From assembly GCA_910585705.1 (NCBI GenBank), contig CAJUER010000002.1:124001-188000 (forward strand): a stretch of DNA of 64,000 nucleotides. Direction: 5' to 3'. Source of the DNA: an uncultured Christensenella sp. GTDB lineage: Bacteria; Bacillota; Clostridia; Christensenellales; Borkfalkiaceae. The translations under genes were made by a program, and so were the position numbers. This document shows, piece by piece, positions 27,778 to 36,815 of the stretch. Below the pieces are notes generated by a model that saw only the letters and a program-made list of their open reading frames with translations, ran no database searches and was not told the origin of the DNA. The number at the start of each line of letters is the position of its first letter. Within the stretch, counting starts at the first letter, position 1.

Positions 27778-29874
27778 TTAGCCTTCGTATTTTTTGAAAG
27801 GGTTGCTGGCACGTTCGCCGTCGTGTTCGTCCATATATGCAATCACTTCGTCGTACGTTTTGCCCTCGATAAGCAAATCGACTTCTTCGGTGTATATAGT
27901 TTCTCTCTCTATGAGCACGCGAGCCATATTGTCGAGAATACTGCGGTTTTCCGTAAGCAGTTTCTTCGCTCTCGCATACTGCTCGGCAACTATTGCACGG
28001 ACTTCGTTATCGATCATCTTTGCGGTTTCTTCCGAATAAGTGTTATGGGTTGCCATGTCTCTGCCGATGAACATAGGCTGCGAATCGTCGTTGTAGCTTA
28101 TAAGCCCAAGCTTTTCGCTCATACCCAGCTCCGCGACCATTGCACGGGCAAACTTAGTTGCCTGCTTAATGTCTCCTGCCGCTCCCGAAGAGATGTCTTT
28201 TATAACCAGCTCTTCCGCAACACGTCCGCCCAGACACATACAGATGTCGTCAAGCATAAAGTTTTTGGAATAGTAAGCACGGTCGTTTTCGGGACGAGTC
28301 ATTGTAAATCCGCCCGCATTGCCGCGAGGAATAATAGTTACTTCGTGCACGGGGTCGCAGTTGGGACAGAGCTTTGCCAAAATGCAGTGACCAGATTCAT
28401 GGAATGCAGTAAGGCGTTTTTCAGATTCGGTTACGACCTTGCTCTTTTTCGCAGGACCCATTGCAACTTTATCGATACTTTCGAACAGCTCTGCATTGGT
28501 TATGAATTTTTTGTCGGCACGGGCCGCAAGGATTGCCGCCTCGTTTAAAAGATTGGCAAGGTCCGCACCAGAGAAGCCCGCCGTAAGTCTTGCAACCGTC
28601 TTGAAATTGACTTCGGGAGAAAGAGGTTTGTTGCGTGCGTGAACCTTTAAAATCTGTTCCCTGCCCCTGACGTCGGGAAGGTTTACATAAACCTGTCTGT
28701 CAAATCTGCCCGGTCTTGTGAGAGCGGGGTCGAGAATGTCCGCACGGTTTGTCGCCGCCATTACGATTACGCCTTCGTTCGCCTCGAAGCCGTCCATCTG
28801 GACGAGTATCTGGTTCAAGGTCTGTTCTCTTTCGTCGTTACCGCCGCCGAGACCCGCTCCGCGATGTCTGCCTACGGCATCGATTTCGTCGACGAAGATA
28901 ATGCAGGGCTGGTTCTTTTTAGCCATATCGAATAAGTCGCGTACACGCGAGGCACCCACGCCGACGTACATTTCTACGAAGTCGGAACCCGAAACCGAGA
29001 AGAAAGGCACGCCCGCCTCGCCTGCAACAGCCTTAGCGAAAAGCGTTTTACCCGTTCCGGGAGGCCCGACCAAAAGCACGCCTTTGGGAATCCTTGCCCC
29101 GAGATCCGAGAACTTTTTGGGTTGGCGTAAGAACTCGACTATTTCCGCAAGCTCTACTTTTTCCTCTTCCGCACCGGCAACGTCGGTGAAGCGGACTTTG
29201 ATATTCGTAGAAATTCTTGCCTTGCTCTTGGCGAAGCTCATCACTTTGCCCGCTCCGCCCATTGACGAACGAATGACGAAGAAGAACACCACGCAGATTA
29301 TAACTATTACTACGAAATAGAAAATCGTCGGCCACCAGCTGCCTGCATTAGGGTTCGCCTGATCGAGAACCACGCCCAGCTCCTGCCAGCTTTTGAAGGT
29401 TTCCGAGTCCCAGCTTTCTACGTTGTATGCCGAAGGACCGTAGCAGTAGAAGGTTTTAACGTAGCCGCCTTTCGCGTTTTTGGTGTAACCGGTGTATTCG
29501 TAATCGTCGGTGACAACCTTCCAGATTACGGGAAGCACCGACTTTTCGTCGTCGGTTTTGACTATTAAACCGTCTTTCGCTTTGTACCCTTCGAGCACTT
29601 TCTTCTCGTCCAGCACGCTTACGATTACGATTTCGCCTTCGCCTTCGTCAACATCTTTGATTTCGTATTTGTCTCCGTCTTCAACTTTGACTCTTACTTT
29701 GACATTCGGCTTGCCGTCTTTGAAATACTGTGTGTTTTCAACGTAAGTTTGAAATTCCGTTCTGTCGATTTTCTTTGCTCCGCCGTTCAGCATGCTCGTT
29801 GCCAGAATAGCAACAAGAGCGACTGCGAGAGCGGCAAGGATAACCGACATTATGATTTTTCCTTTTTTGCCCAA
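27778..29874 (-). CDS. ftsH: ATP-dependent zinc metalloprotease FtsH
   Basis: 698 residues. It is a membrane-bound AAA+ protease. It has two membrane helices (about 8-27 and 182-205) and an AAA module with Walker A GPPGTGKT and Walker B IIFVDEIDAVG. The second region of homology is NRADILDPALTRPGRFDR, and the zinc site is HESGH. The extracytoplasmic loop (about 30-180) is larger than in many homologues. It is the first gene of the leftward ftsH-parA-parB unit beside the origin, which is not its usual neighbourhood in Bacillus. Confidence 0.97.
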   Translation of the reverse strand: MGKKGKIIMSVILAALAVALVAILATSMLNGGAKKIDRTEFQTYVENTQYFKDGKPNVKVRVKVEDGDKYEIKDVDEGEGEIVIVSVLDEKKVLEGYKAKDGLIVKTDDEKSVLPVIWKVVTDDYEYTGYTKNAKGGYVKTFYCYGPSAYNVESWDSETFKSWQELGVVLDQANPNAGSWWPTIFYFVVIVIICVVFFFVIRSSMGGAGKVMSFAKSKARISTNIKVRFTDVAGAEEEKVELAEIVEFLRQPKKFSDLGARIPKGVLLVGPPGTGKTLFAKAVAGEAGVPFFSVSGSDFVEMYVGVGASRVRDLFDMAKKNQPCIIFVDEIDAVGRHRGAGLGGGNDEREQTLNQILVQMDGFEANEGVIVMAATNRADILDPALTRPGRFDRQVYVNLPDVRGREQILKVHARNKPLSPEVNFKTVARLTAGFSGADLANLLNEAAILAARADKKFITNAELFESIDKVAMGPAKKSKVVTESEKRLTAFHESGHCILAKLCPNCDPVHEVTIIPRGNAGGFTMTRPENDRAYYSKNFMLDDICMCLGGRVAEELVIKDISSGAAGDIKQATKFARAMVAELGMSEKLGLISYNDDSQPMFIGRDMATHNTYSEETAKMIDNEVRAIVAEQYARAKKLLTENRSILDNMARVLIERETIYTEEVDLLIEGKTYDEVIAYMDEHDGERASNPFKKYEG

Positions 29875-30119
29875 AACAAAACTCCTTAAAATTATTTAAA
29901 AATTTGTCTGCGGCTTTCTATGAAAGCCGTTATGAAAGTATTTTAGCATATGGCGATAATGTTTTCAAGTATTTACTTATACAAATTTACCTTATCACCC
30001 AAATTTTACAACCCTTTCACCTTACGGTCTGAGCCGCCCCAGACTTCTGATTTTTTCCGCATTTTGCCGTAAAAACACTTAAAATAGCTTGCGCTACATA
30101 TGTTTAACCCCCGAAAAAT

Positions 30120-30133
30120 GTTTAACGTGAAAC
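30120..30133. promoter_or_regulatory. Degenerate parS-like site
   Basis: GTTTAACGTGAAAC differs by one base from the parS core. It lies 29 bp before the near-perfect site at 30162. It could be a weak ParB nucleation point or a relic. Confidence 0.55.
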
Positions 30134-30161
30134 TTTCAGCCAAATTTTTTAAGGTAGTTAT

Positions 30162-30177
30162 TGTTTCACGTGAAACG
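30162..30177. promoter_or_regulatory. parS site 2
   Basis: TGTTTCACGTGAAACG matches the 16-bp parS consensus at 15 positions. It lies just left of the first DnaA-box cluster. Confidence 0.93.
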
Positions 30178-30204
30178 TAAAGCGCGATAAAATGAACTTT
30201 CGGG

Positions 30205-30445
30205 GAATTGTGGATAAAAATTAATAAATTGTGGAAAATTTTCCGCAAGTTCAAAAAACGGCTGAAAAATAATCCGAAAATTCCTCGCCTTAATTTTTTA
30301 GGGTTTTACCGTATATTGATTTTAAAACAGCCGTATTAACTATATTTTGTGTATTTATAAAGATAAAATGCCAAAGTCGGCTTTTTTGTAACTTTACTTT
30401 TTCTGTCTAATTGTGGAAACGTTGTGGAATTTATGTTGATAATTT
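30205..30445. other. Origin region, left DnaA-box cluster
   Basis: The 0.7-kb gap between ftsH and yyaC has no gene. It holds TGTGGATAA (30209, an exact DnaA box on the minus strand) and related boxes TGTGGAAAA (30230), TGTGGAAAC (30412), TGTGGAATT (30423) and TGTTGATAA (30434), in very AT-rich DNA next to two parS sites. All boxes point the same way, opposite to most boxes of the right cluster. Together with the flip in gene direction this marks the chromosomal origin. Confidence 0.75.
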
Positions 30446-30586
30446 TTTTAAACATTGAAGCAAGTAATATTAATATAGACCGACGCGGCGGTAAAAATTA
30501 CTTTTAATAAAAGTACGGTTTTTTATTATATTTGAAAACGAATTGGTCAATAAAAGAGTATGCCGCTTTTTTACGGGAGGTCTTTT

Positions 30587-31171
30587 ATGGAATATTCTTT
30601 TAATTTGTATAATTCGCTTGCTTCGGGCGGGGTTTGCCTTGCCCTCAAAAAATCGCTTCATTCCTCAGGCGAAACTCCCGTAATTTTATGCATCGGCAGC
30701 GATCTTTCCGTCGGCGATAGTTTGGGCCCCGTTACGGGAACAAAATTAAAGGAAAAGCTGTCGGGACTGAACTGCTACGTTTACGGAACTCTTTCCAAAC
30801 CCATTACCGCACACGAGGTGAAGTACATGAACGAATTTTTAAAGTCTACTCACCCGAACAATCCCGTTATAGCAATCGACGCCGCCGTAGGACTTGCAGG
30901 CGACATCGGTTTAATCAAAATCGCAAAGAGGGCGATGAAGCCCGGAAGCGGTGCGAATAAAAAGCTTAACAAGGTTGGCGACGTTTCTATAATGGGAATT
31001 ATCGCTGAACGCTCGGTGTTCAATTATTCGCTTTTTTCATCGACGCGTCTCAATATTATATATAAAATGTCGGAAATTATTTCAGAAGGTATTGCAACCT
31101 TTATTTTGGAACGTTTGCAAAATAAAAACGCCGCACAGACTGATGCGGCAGTTTTCAAAAGCTTTTTATAA
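30587..31171 (+). CDS. yyaC: YyaC-type sporulation protein (GPR-related, DUF1256)
   Basis: 194 residues from the ATG at 30587, chosen for its GGGAGG site; an earlier in-frame ATG at 30560 lacks one. The family is related to the germination protease GPR fold. Visible motifs are CIGSDLSVGDSLGPVTG near residue 45 and the AIDAAVGLAGDIG stretch, which carries the acidic residues of the active-site region, and KPGSGANKKL. YyaC sits near soj/spo0J in B. subtilis too. It is known to be sporulation-induced and its substrate is unclear. A GC hairpin overlaps its last codons (31129-31155) and may end the transcript. Confidence 0.9.
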   Translation: MEYSFNLYNSLASGGVCLALKKSLHSSGETPVILCIGSDLSVGDSLGPVTGTKLKEKLSGLNCYVYGTLSKPITAHEVKYMNEFLKSTHPNNPVIAIDAAVGLAGDIGLIKIAKRAMKPGSGANKKLNKVGDVSIMGIIAERSVFNYSLFSSTRLNIIYKMSEIISEGIATFILERLQNKNAAQTDAAVFKSFL

Positions 31172-31184
31172 GATTTCAAATAGT

Positions 31185-31637
31185 TCAAAGCTCTATTATT
31201 TTTTTGTTGAGTTTTTTTGCATAATTTACGGTATAGTAAGTTCCGCCGCTCTTTTTTCTCAGAAAGCAGACAAGTAAGTCGCAACTTTCTACGAGATATC
31301 GGTCGCGGGCATGCATACAACCTTTGTAATATTCCGACGAAACGACGACAATTTCATCGCATTTTTCAAGCACGCTGTTATAACGTGCTTTATTTTTACT
31401 TGTAAACGTTTCCGACTGCTCGGGACAGGGAAGGCAGGCAATTAGCTTTACATTGTATTTTTCTTTATACAAAAGCACGCTTTCTGCCGCCGAAAGATCG
31501 AATCCCTGAGCCATTCCGCAATAAAATTCATTCACGCCGTTTTTTATTAAGTTTAAAATCACTCTGTCAAGCAGGGCGTTATCGAAATCGTAGCAGGAAA
31601 GAACCCTATGCCCCGTGAACGAACATTTTTTACACAT
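31185..31637 (-). CDS. SLOG-family protein (DUF1273/YpsA-like), origin-proximal copy
   Basis: 150 residues with a Rossmann-like SLOG fold. It starts with SFTGHRVL, then GMAQGFDLSAAESV, the strand LIACLPCPEQ, and ends with GGTYYTVNYAKK. These are the nucleotide-ligand-binding motifs of the DUF1273/YpsA group. It lies 7 bp after rsmG in the same leftward unit. A clear homologue is encoded at 56283-56792. Ligand and role are unknown. Related SLOG proteins bind NAD-, ADP-ribose- or nucleoside-monophosphate-like molecules. Confidence 0.85.
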   Translation of the reverse strand: MCKKCSFTGHRVLSCYDFDNALLDRVILNLIKNGVNEFYCGMAQGFDLSAAESVLLYKEKYNVKLIACLPCPEQSETFTSKNKARYNSVLEKCDEIVVVSSEYYKGCMHARDRYLVESCDLLVCFLRKKSGGTYYTVNYAKKLNKKIIEL

Positions 31638-31644
31638 ATTTGCC

Positions 31645-32328
31645 TTAAAGAGGGTTTTTTCTTTCTCTACCCTGTCCGCGCGGATACCGTGTCGGAGTTT
31701 TTTTAATTTTCTTTATCTCGATTAAAGTACGGCTGCCAAAGTCTTCGGGCAGGGAAAATTCAATTATTCTCCCGAATTCTCCGCCGAGCAGTTTAACCGC
31801 ATTTTCGGCTTGCTTTATCTCTTCCACAGCTTCGCCCTTGTAAGCAATGAACGAGCCGCCGACCTTGACGTACGGCAGGCAGTACTCGCATAAAACGTTA
31901 AGCCTTGCAACCGCTCTCGCACAGGCAACGTCGTACTTTTCACGCATATTTTTTGTTTGCGCCCCGTCTTCGGCACGGATATTTAATACTTGTACACAAT
32001 TTAACGCAAGCCTGTCCACAACCTCTATTAAAAAGTTGCATTTTTTGCCCGTACTCTCTATCAAAGTAAATTTCAGATCGTCCCTTATAATCTTTAAAGG
32101 AATGGAAGGAAAGCCTCCTCCCGATCCTATTTCGATTACTTCGGCGTTTTCGGGAAAAAGACTTTCTCCCGCACAACTGTCAAGAAAATGCTTGTAAAAA
32201 ACTCCCTTTTCGTCAAGAATGGTCGTAAGATTACACTTTTCGTTGTAATCGCACAGCATCTGTCTGAAAGCTAGAAATTTATCAGAACATATGTTTTTTA
32301 TATAGTTTGTATATTTTTCCAAATCCAT
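31645..32328 (-). CDS. rsmG: 16S rRNA (guanine527-N7)-methyltransferase
   Basis: 227 residues of a SAM-dependent methyltransferase. Motif I is VIEIGSGGGFPSIPL, followed by TLIESTGKKCNFL, RAEDGA and the ARAVARL region. It methylates G527 of 16S rRNA. In most Bacillota rsmG follows mnmG near the origin. Here mnmE/mnmG are absent and it is followed by a SLOG gene. It reads away from the right DnaA-box cluster. Confidence 0.96.
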   Translation of the reverse strand: MDLEKYTNYIKNICSDKFLAFRQMLCDYNEKCNLTTILDEKGVFYKHFLDSCAGESLFPENAEVIEIGSGGGFPSIPLKIIRDDLKFTLIESTGKKCNFLIEVVDRLALNCVQVLNIRAEDGAQTKNMREKYDVACARAVARLNVLCEYCLPYVKVGGSFIAYKGEAVEEIKQAENAVKLLGGEFGRIIEFSLPEDFGSRTLIEIKKIKKTPTRYPRGQGRERKNPL

Positions 32329-32364
32329 ACGCTGAAATTATATCATAAACGCATTTAAAATAAA

Positions 32365-32640
32365 AGCAAAATCTTCCACAAAAGAATTTTTCCACAATTA
32401 ACAAAAAACGGTGGATAAGCATTTTTTTTCAAGAATTTACACCTTTCTTAACCGAGCCGTCTTTTGCGGCTTTGAAAAAGCATTAAACTTTCCACATACT
32501 GTCAAGAAAATTATCCACTTAAAAAACAAGGTTTTTCCACAGTGCGAAAGGCTGTTTTTTGTTGCTTTTTTAACGTTTTTTTGTTAATATAATATGGTAA
32601 TAGAAAAAAGGGTTAAGTTTTACACATTTCCACAGCCCTT
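32365..32640. other. Origin region, right DnaA-box cluster
   Basis: The 0.37-kb gap between rsmG and dnaN holds seven DnaA-box-like 9-mers: TCTTCCACA (32372), TTTTCCACA (32388), GGTGGATAA (32410), CTTTCCACA (32488), TTATCCACT (32511), TTTTCCACA (32533) and ATTTCCACA (32626). They are separated by AT-rich DNA. Density and position beside dnaN are as expected for oriC. dnaA itself is not present. Confidence 0.75.
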
Positions 32641-32696
32641 ATTAATACTTATACCATAATAATTTATTAATAAAATAATACATAAAGGAGAAAGTT

Positions 32697-33803
32697 ATGA
32701 AAGCTGTTTGTGAAGGTATCGATTTATCGGACGCGGTGTTAAAGGTTGTAAAGGCTTGCGCCTCTAAAACCACCGTTCCCGTTTTGGAGTGTATTAAAAT
32801 TTCGGCAGTCAACGACACCCTCACCCTTTCTGCAACGGACGGAGAAATTTCCATACAGAAAAATATTAAAGCGGAAATCTATGAGGAAGGCGACGTGTGC
32901 GTTCCCGGAAAGTATTTTGCCGACTTTATAAAGAAGCTCGAAGGAGTTCAGATAACTCTTTCTGCGGACAATAAAAAAATGGATATTATCTATGCGGACA
33001 GCCAAACGGACATGCAGGTGCTTTCTGCGGAAGAATTCCCCAAAATAGATCTCGACATTAAAGAAAACAGCTTCAAATTAAAGACGGCGGATTTAAAAAA
33101 GTTTATATCTTCCACTTCTTTCTGCTGCGCCAGCGACGATTCACGCCCCATTTTAAAGGGTTGTCAGATAGTGATAAACGGCGAAGATATCTGCGTGACC
33201 TCGCTTGACGGATTCCGTCTTGCAACCGTAAACGGAAAAGTTATCTCTTCTACGGGCAATCTCGAAATAGTCTGCCCTGCAAGATCTTTAAACGAGATCG
33301 AGAAAATGATTCCCGACGACGAGGAAGAAGCTGAGGTTTTCGTACAGCGCGGAATGATTCTCGTTTCGAGCAATAACACGGTTTTAACGTCCCGCCTCTA
33401 CAACGGTGACTTTATAAAGAAGGAAAATATTATCCCCAAAGACTTCACAACTCTGGTCACGGTAAACAGGGATTTACTTAAAGCAAGTATCGAGCGTGCG
33501 GCAATCATTGTAAGAAACGATAAAAACAGTCTCGTAATTTTCGATATCGGCGGTGATAAAATAGAAATTTCCTCAAATTCCGATATAGGAAGCGTTCAGG
33601 AATCCGTTAAGGCTGAGGTCAACGGAAAGGACGTGAGAATAGCCATGAACTCGAAATTTATAATCGACGCGGTGAACGCGCTCGGCGGTGAAAAAATAGT
33701 GTTGTCATTCAATAACCAGATACAGCCCTTCACCTGCGAAAACGCCGACGGCAAAGACAGACTGTACTTAATTTTGCCTGTCAGAACGGCGAATAACGCT
33801 TGA
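32697..33803 (+). CDS. dnaN: DNA polymerase III beta sliding clamp
   Basis: 368 residues with the three-domain clamp layout. Recognisable parts are VVKACASKTTVPVLECIKI near the start, SLDGFRLAT in the second domain and a C-terminal YLILPVRT, the usual clamp end. The ATG follows AAAGGAG. It would normally follow dnaA. Here it directly follows the DnaA-box cluster and is followed after 59 bp by rpmH. Confidence 0.97.
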   Translation: MKAVCEGIDLSDAVLKVVKACASKTTVPVLECIKISAVNDTLTLSATDGEISIQKNIKAEIYEEGDVCVPGKYFADFIKKLEGVQITLSADNKKMDIIYADSQTDMQVLSAEEFPKIDLDIKENSFKLKTADLKKFISSTSFCCASDDSRPILKGCQIVINGEDICVTSLDGFRLATVNGKVISSTGNLEIVCPARSLNEIEKMIPDDEEEAEVFVQRGMILVSSNNTVLTSRLYNGDFIKKENIIPKDFTTLVTVNRDLLKASIERAAIIVRNDKNSLVIFDIGGDKIEISSNSDIGSVQESVKAEVNGKDVRIAMNSKFIIDAVNALGGEKIVLSFNNQIQPFTCENADGKDRLYLILPVRTANNA

Positions 33804-33862
33804 CTTTGAGATTTTATAAATAGTATAATTAAAAACGACAAAATTTTAAAAGGAATATAGAT

Positions 33863-33997
33863 ATGAAAAGAACTTATCAACCCAAAAAGAGACAAAGAAG
33901 CAAAGTTCACGGATTCAGAAAGAGAATGGCTTCTACTGCCGGCAGAAAGGTATTGAAGAGAAGAAGAAACAAAGGCAGAAAGCGCCTTTCCGCTTAA
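33863..33997 (+). CDS. rpmH: Ribosomal protein bL34
   Basis: 44 residues, full length for the family and highly basic (MKRTYQPKKRQRSKVHGFRK ... NKGRKRLSA). AAAAGGA precedes the ATG. It is followed after 8 bp by rnpA, the universal order near bacterial origins. Confidence 0.97.
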   Translation: MKRTYQPKKRQRSKVHGFRKRMASTAGRKVLKRRRNKGRKRLSA

Positions 33998-34005
33998 CAC
34001 TTTAA

Positions 34006-34335
34006 GTGATATATACGAGAATTAAAAAAAACGCGGACTTTCAGAAACTGTTCAAAAAAGGAAACAGGGTTTTTTCTCCCTGTTTTACCGTGCTTTATTT
34101 TCCGTCGCGTACACTTTCTATGGGTGTGGCGGTTTCAAAAAAACACGGCAAAGCGGTAAAAAGGAACAGAATTAAAAGGCTTGTCCGCGCGGCTTTTGTT
34201 AAGACCGCGTACAAACTTACGGATAACTATAATTTTATAGTAATTCCGAAAGTAAGCGAAACTTATACGTTCGCGGAATTCGAAAAGAGTTTTACTGTCT
34301 GTTTTAAGAAGATAAACGTATGCGGAAAAAACTGA
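34006..34335 (+). CDS. rnpA: Ribonuclease P protein component
   Basis: 109 residues. The RNR signature KKHGKAVKRNRIKRLVRAAF is present. The protein subunit assists RNase P RNA in tRNA 5' maturation. The only start giving a full N-terminus is GTG at 34006, 8 bp after the rpmH stop and without a clear Shine-Dalgarno, so coupling to rpmH translation is likely. Confidence 0.93.
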   Translation: MIYTRIKKNADFQKLFKKGNRVFSPCFTVLYFPSRTLSMGVAVSKKHGKAVKRNRIKRLVRAAFVKTAYKLTDNYNFIVIPKVSETYTFAEFEKSFTVCFKKINVCGKN

Positions 34336-34610
34336 AAAAGTTTTACAGAATATTAAGAAAAACTGTGTTCAGACCGTTTATTAAAATATTTTGCATGCGG
34401 CTTATAATTTTCTATCAGAAACATTTTTCAAAACACACTTGTATGTACAAGCCTACTTGTTCGGAATACGCATTGCAGGCTATTAACAATCACGGTGTGT
34501 TATTAGGGATAATTCTCGGCAGTTGGCGGATTTTAAGATGCAATCCCTTTTCAAAGGGCGGTTACGACCCCGTTCCGGAAAGATATTTCAAATCGAGGTG
34601 GGTCAGATAA
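34320..34610 (+). CDS. yidD: Membrane protein insertion efficiency factor YidD
   Basis: 96 residues. An amphipathic N-terminus is followed by the hallmark YQKHFS..CMYKPTCSEYALQAI.. and the conserved RILRCNPFSKGGYDPVP end. It overlaps rnpA by 16 bp. It aids YidC-dependent membrane insertion. Confidence 0.95.
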   Translation: MRKKLKKFYRILRKTVFRPFIKIFCMRLIIFYQKHFSKHTCMYKPTCSEYALQAINNHGVLLGIILGSWRILRCNPFSKGGYDPVPERYFKSRWVR

Positions 34611-34617
34611 AGGAAAA

Positions 34618-35886
34618 ATGGGAATTTCAAACTTGCTTGAAAGCGTATCGATAGGATTTCTCGACGGAGTAATCCTCGAAAAAATCGGTATGGCTAACCT
34701 GAACTGGATAGGTAAAATTATTCAGTGGCTTATAGAGGGCGTCGGTTTAGTCGGCATAGGCGTGATTGTGTTTACGCTTATCCTTAAAACCGTAGTCCTC
34801 CCTTTGGACGTGTTTTCGAGGGTTAAGACAAAAAAGCAGGCGCTTATGATGGAAAAAATGCGCCCTCAGATGGAAAAACTGCAAAAACAGTACGCAAACG
34901 ACAAACAGATGTATAACCAAAAGGTTATGGAATTGCAGAAACAGAACGGTTTTTCTATGCTCGGCGCGTGCCTTCCCATGATTGTTTCGCTCGTTATCTT
35001 TATGGTAGTGTTCAGCGCGTTCTCCACTTATTCGCAGTATGCAAACCTTTCCACTTATAATAATATGGTGGAAGCGTACAATTCAAGCGTGCAGGAATAC
35101 GTTTACTCGGACGAAAACGACGCTGTCGTTCACGAAAAAGGTTTTTTGGTTGCAGGCAAGGACGAATCCACAGGTAAAGTGGAGTATTATGTAAACTTCG
35201 ATAAGTTCCTTGCTTATTACGCAGAGGACAAGTCCGAAAACAAGCCCGAACTTCCCGAAAACTTTGCAGAGCTTAACGAAAGCGGAAAGAAAGAAGTAGT
35301 CAGCAGTTATGTGCGCGTTGCGGCAAGGCAGGCTTCGGCGGATTATTACCGCGCGAATAAAGACGGCTTTATATGGGTGGGAAACATTTGGTATCCCGAC
35401 TCTATGATCAATAAAGAAGTTCCCGATTTCTCGAAATTCAGCTCGGCGGTATCGCGTGCAGTCGGAAGCGGAGTAGACGCTTCATATGAATCTTCTTATA
35501 ACGAAGTAATATCGAATCTCACCAAAGAGAAAAAGACGTTTAACGGTTATTTCGTACTTATAGTGCTTGCAATCGGGCTTATGTTCCTTCAACAGTTCAT
35601 AACAATGCGTTCGCAGAAAGCTACCAACGATTTGGGAACGGTTGACGGTTCCGGTGCGAAAACAAATAAATGGATGATGATTTTAATGCCGGTAATATAC
35701 GGCGTGTTCTCGTTCTTTTACAGCGCGGCGTTCTCGTTATATATGATTACGAATACTTGTTTCAGCCTTATAACCACGCTTATAATCAACAAGGTGCTGG
35801 ACGTAACGTTTAAAAAGAAAGAGCAAACTGCGGAGTTGGAGCGTTCGGTAAGACCCAATCCCAAAAACAGAAAGAGGTTAAAGTAA
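34618..35886 (+). CDS. yidC: Membrane protein insertase YidC/Oxa1 (SpoIIIJ type)
   Basis: 422 residues. The conserved core is IVFTLILKTVVLPLDVFSRVKT with the helical hairpin LQKQYANDKQMYNQKVMELQK. Later helices are around 300 and 345-390, and the C-tail is basic. No lipoprotein signal. An unusually large charged insert (about 150-290) lies between the second and third core helices, facing outside. It is transcribed between yidD and jag, the normal order. Confidence 0.95.
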   Translation: MGISNLLESVSIGFLDGVILEKIGMANLNWIGKIIQWLIEGVGLVGIGVIVFTLILKTVVLPLDVFSRVKTKKQALMMEKMRPQMEKLQKQYANDKQMYNQKVMELQKQNGFSMLGACLPMIVSLVIFMVVFSAFSTYSQYANLSTYNNMVEAYNSSVQEYVYSDENDAVVHEKGFLVAGKDESTGKVEYYVNFDKFLAYYAEDKSENKPELPENFAELNESGKKEVVSSYVRVAARQASADYYRANKDGFIWVGNIWYPDSMINKEVPDFSKFSSAVSRAVGSGVDASYESSYNEVISNLTKEKKTFNGYFVLIVLAIGLMFLQQFITMRSQKATNDLGTVDGSGAKTNKWMMILMPVIYGVFSFFYSAAFSLYMITNTCFSLITTLIINKVLDVTFKKKEQTAELERSVRPNPKNRKRLK

Positions 35887-35887
35887 A

Positions 35888-36730
35888 ATGACAGAAGAAA
35901 CTAACGTATTTACAGGCAAGACGGTTGACGAGGCAATAGCAAACGGACTTGAAGCATTGAAAATCACTCTCGATGAGGCGGAAATAGAAGTTGTCGAAGA
36001 GGGAAAGAAAAAACTTTTCGGCTCGGTAAAGGCAAAAGTAATAGTTAAGAAAAAGAGCTCGGACGCAAAGCGTTCGGCGGATTTCGTCGAAGGGCTTTTA
36101 AGCGTACTCGGCATAAACGCAGTGACCGAAGTTCAGGACGGCGAAGAATTTATAAGAATAGAAATAAACACCACGCAGTCTTCAAGGGTTATCGGAAAGC
36201 GCGGCGAAGTGCTTGACGCGGTTCAGTGTTTGGCGGGCGCGGTTGCTAATATCGGCAGGGACGAGTATAGAAAGGTCGTTGTGGACTGCGAAAATTACCG
36301 CACACAGCGTGAAGACACATTAAAATCGCTTGCCGAAAAGTTGGCGGCGAAAGCGGTCGAAAAGGGCAGAAAAATGATTTTGGAGCCCATGAATCCCTAT
36401 GAAAGAATGATAATTCACTCCGCTTTATCGGAAAATACCGAAGTCAAAACGGTATCTGAAGGCAAAGAACCTTTCAGATATGTTGCGGTAATTCCCAACA
36501 ACGCAAAGCCTTACGACAAGGGGTTGAGATTTGACAGAAAGCCCCGTGAAGGCGGCGAAAAACGCTTTGATAAGCGCGGCGGAAACGGTGAAAGACGCCG
36601 CGACAGAAACGACAGGCGCGACGGCGAAAGAAGGTCAGGCGGCGGCGCAAAGCGCGGCAAGAAAGAAATCCACTTCGGAACTTTTCTCGGCAACAGCAAC
36701 GCGCAGAAAACGGAAAACGAAGAAGAATAA
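35888..36730 (+). CDS. jag: Jag/KhpB RNA-binding protein
   Basis: 280 residues. The Jag-N domain (1-55, FTGKTVDEAIANGLEAL) is followed by a KH domain around 85-150 (SSRVIGKRGEVLDAVQCLAG) and an R3H domain (about 150-215, NPYERMIIHSALSE). A C-terminal Arg/Gly-rich tail of about 60 residues (about 220-280) is unlike the short ends of typical Jag proteins. It starts 1 bp after yidC. It is a post-transcriptional regulator linked to cell division and sporulation. Confidence 0.95.
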   Translation: MTEETNVFTGKTVDEAIANGLEALKITLDEAEIEVVEEGKKKLFGSVKAKVIVKKKSSDAKRSADFVEGLLSVLGINAVTEVQDGEEFIRIEINTTQSSRVIGKRGEVLDAVQCLAGAVANIGRDEYRKVVVDCENYRTQREDTLKSLAEKLAAKAVEKGRKMILEPMNPYERMIIHSALSENTEVKTVSEGKEPFRYVAVIPNNAKPYDKGLRFDRKPREGGEKRFDKRGGNGERRRDRNDRRDGERRSGGGAKRGKKEIHFGTFLGNSNAQKTENEEE

Positions 36731-36815
36731 TTTGACTTAACTGCGGTTTGTAAGATTAACGGCAAATAAACTTTTAACGCGAGTTTGGTTAAACTGCTTA
36801 AATTAAAAAATAAAC

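Noticed and set aside
30006..30254. 82-codon frame left of yyaC
   Set aside because: It runs through two parS-like sites and DnaA boxes. No ribosome-binding site.
32329..32696. Hidden or truncated dnaA
   Set aside because: No DnaA motifs in any frame of the origin interval. Only box-like 9-mers are present.
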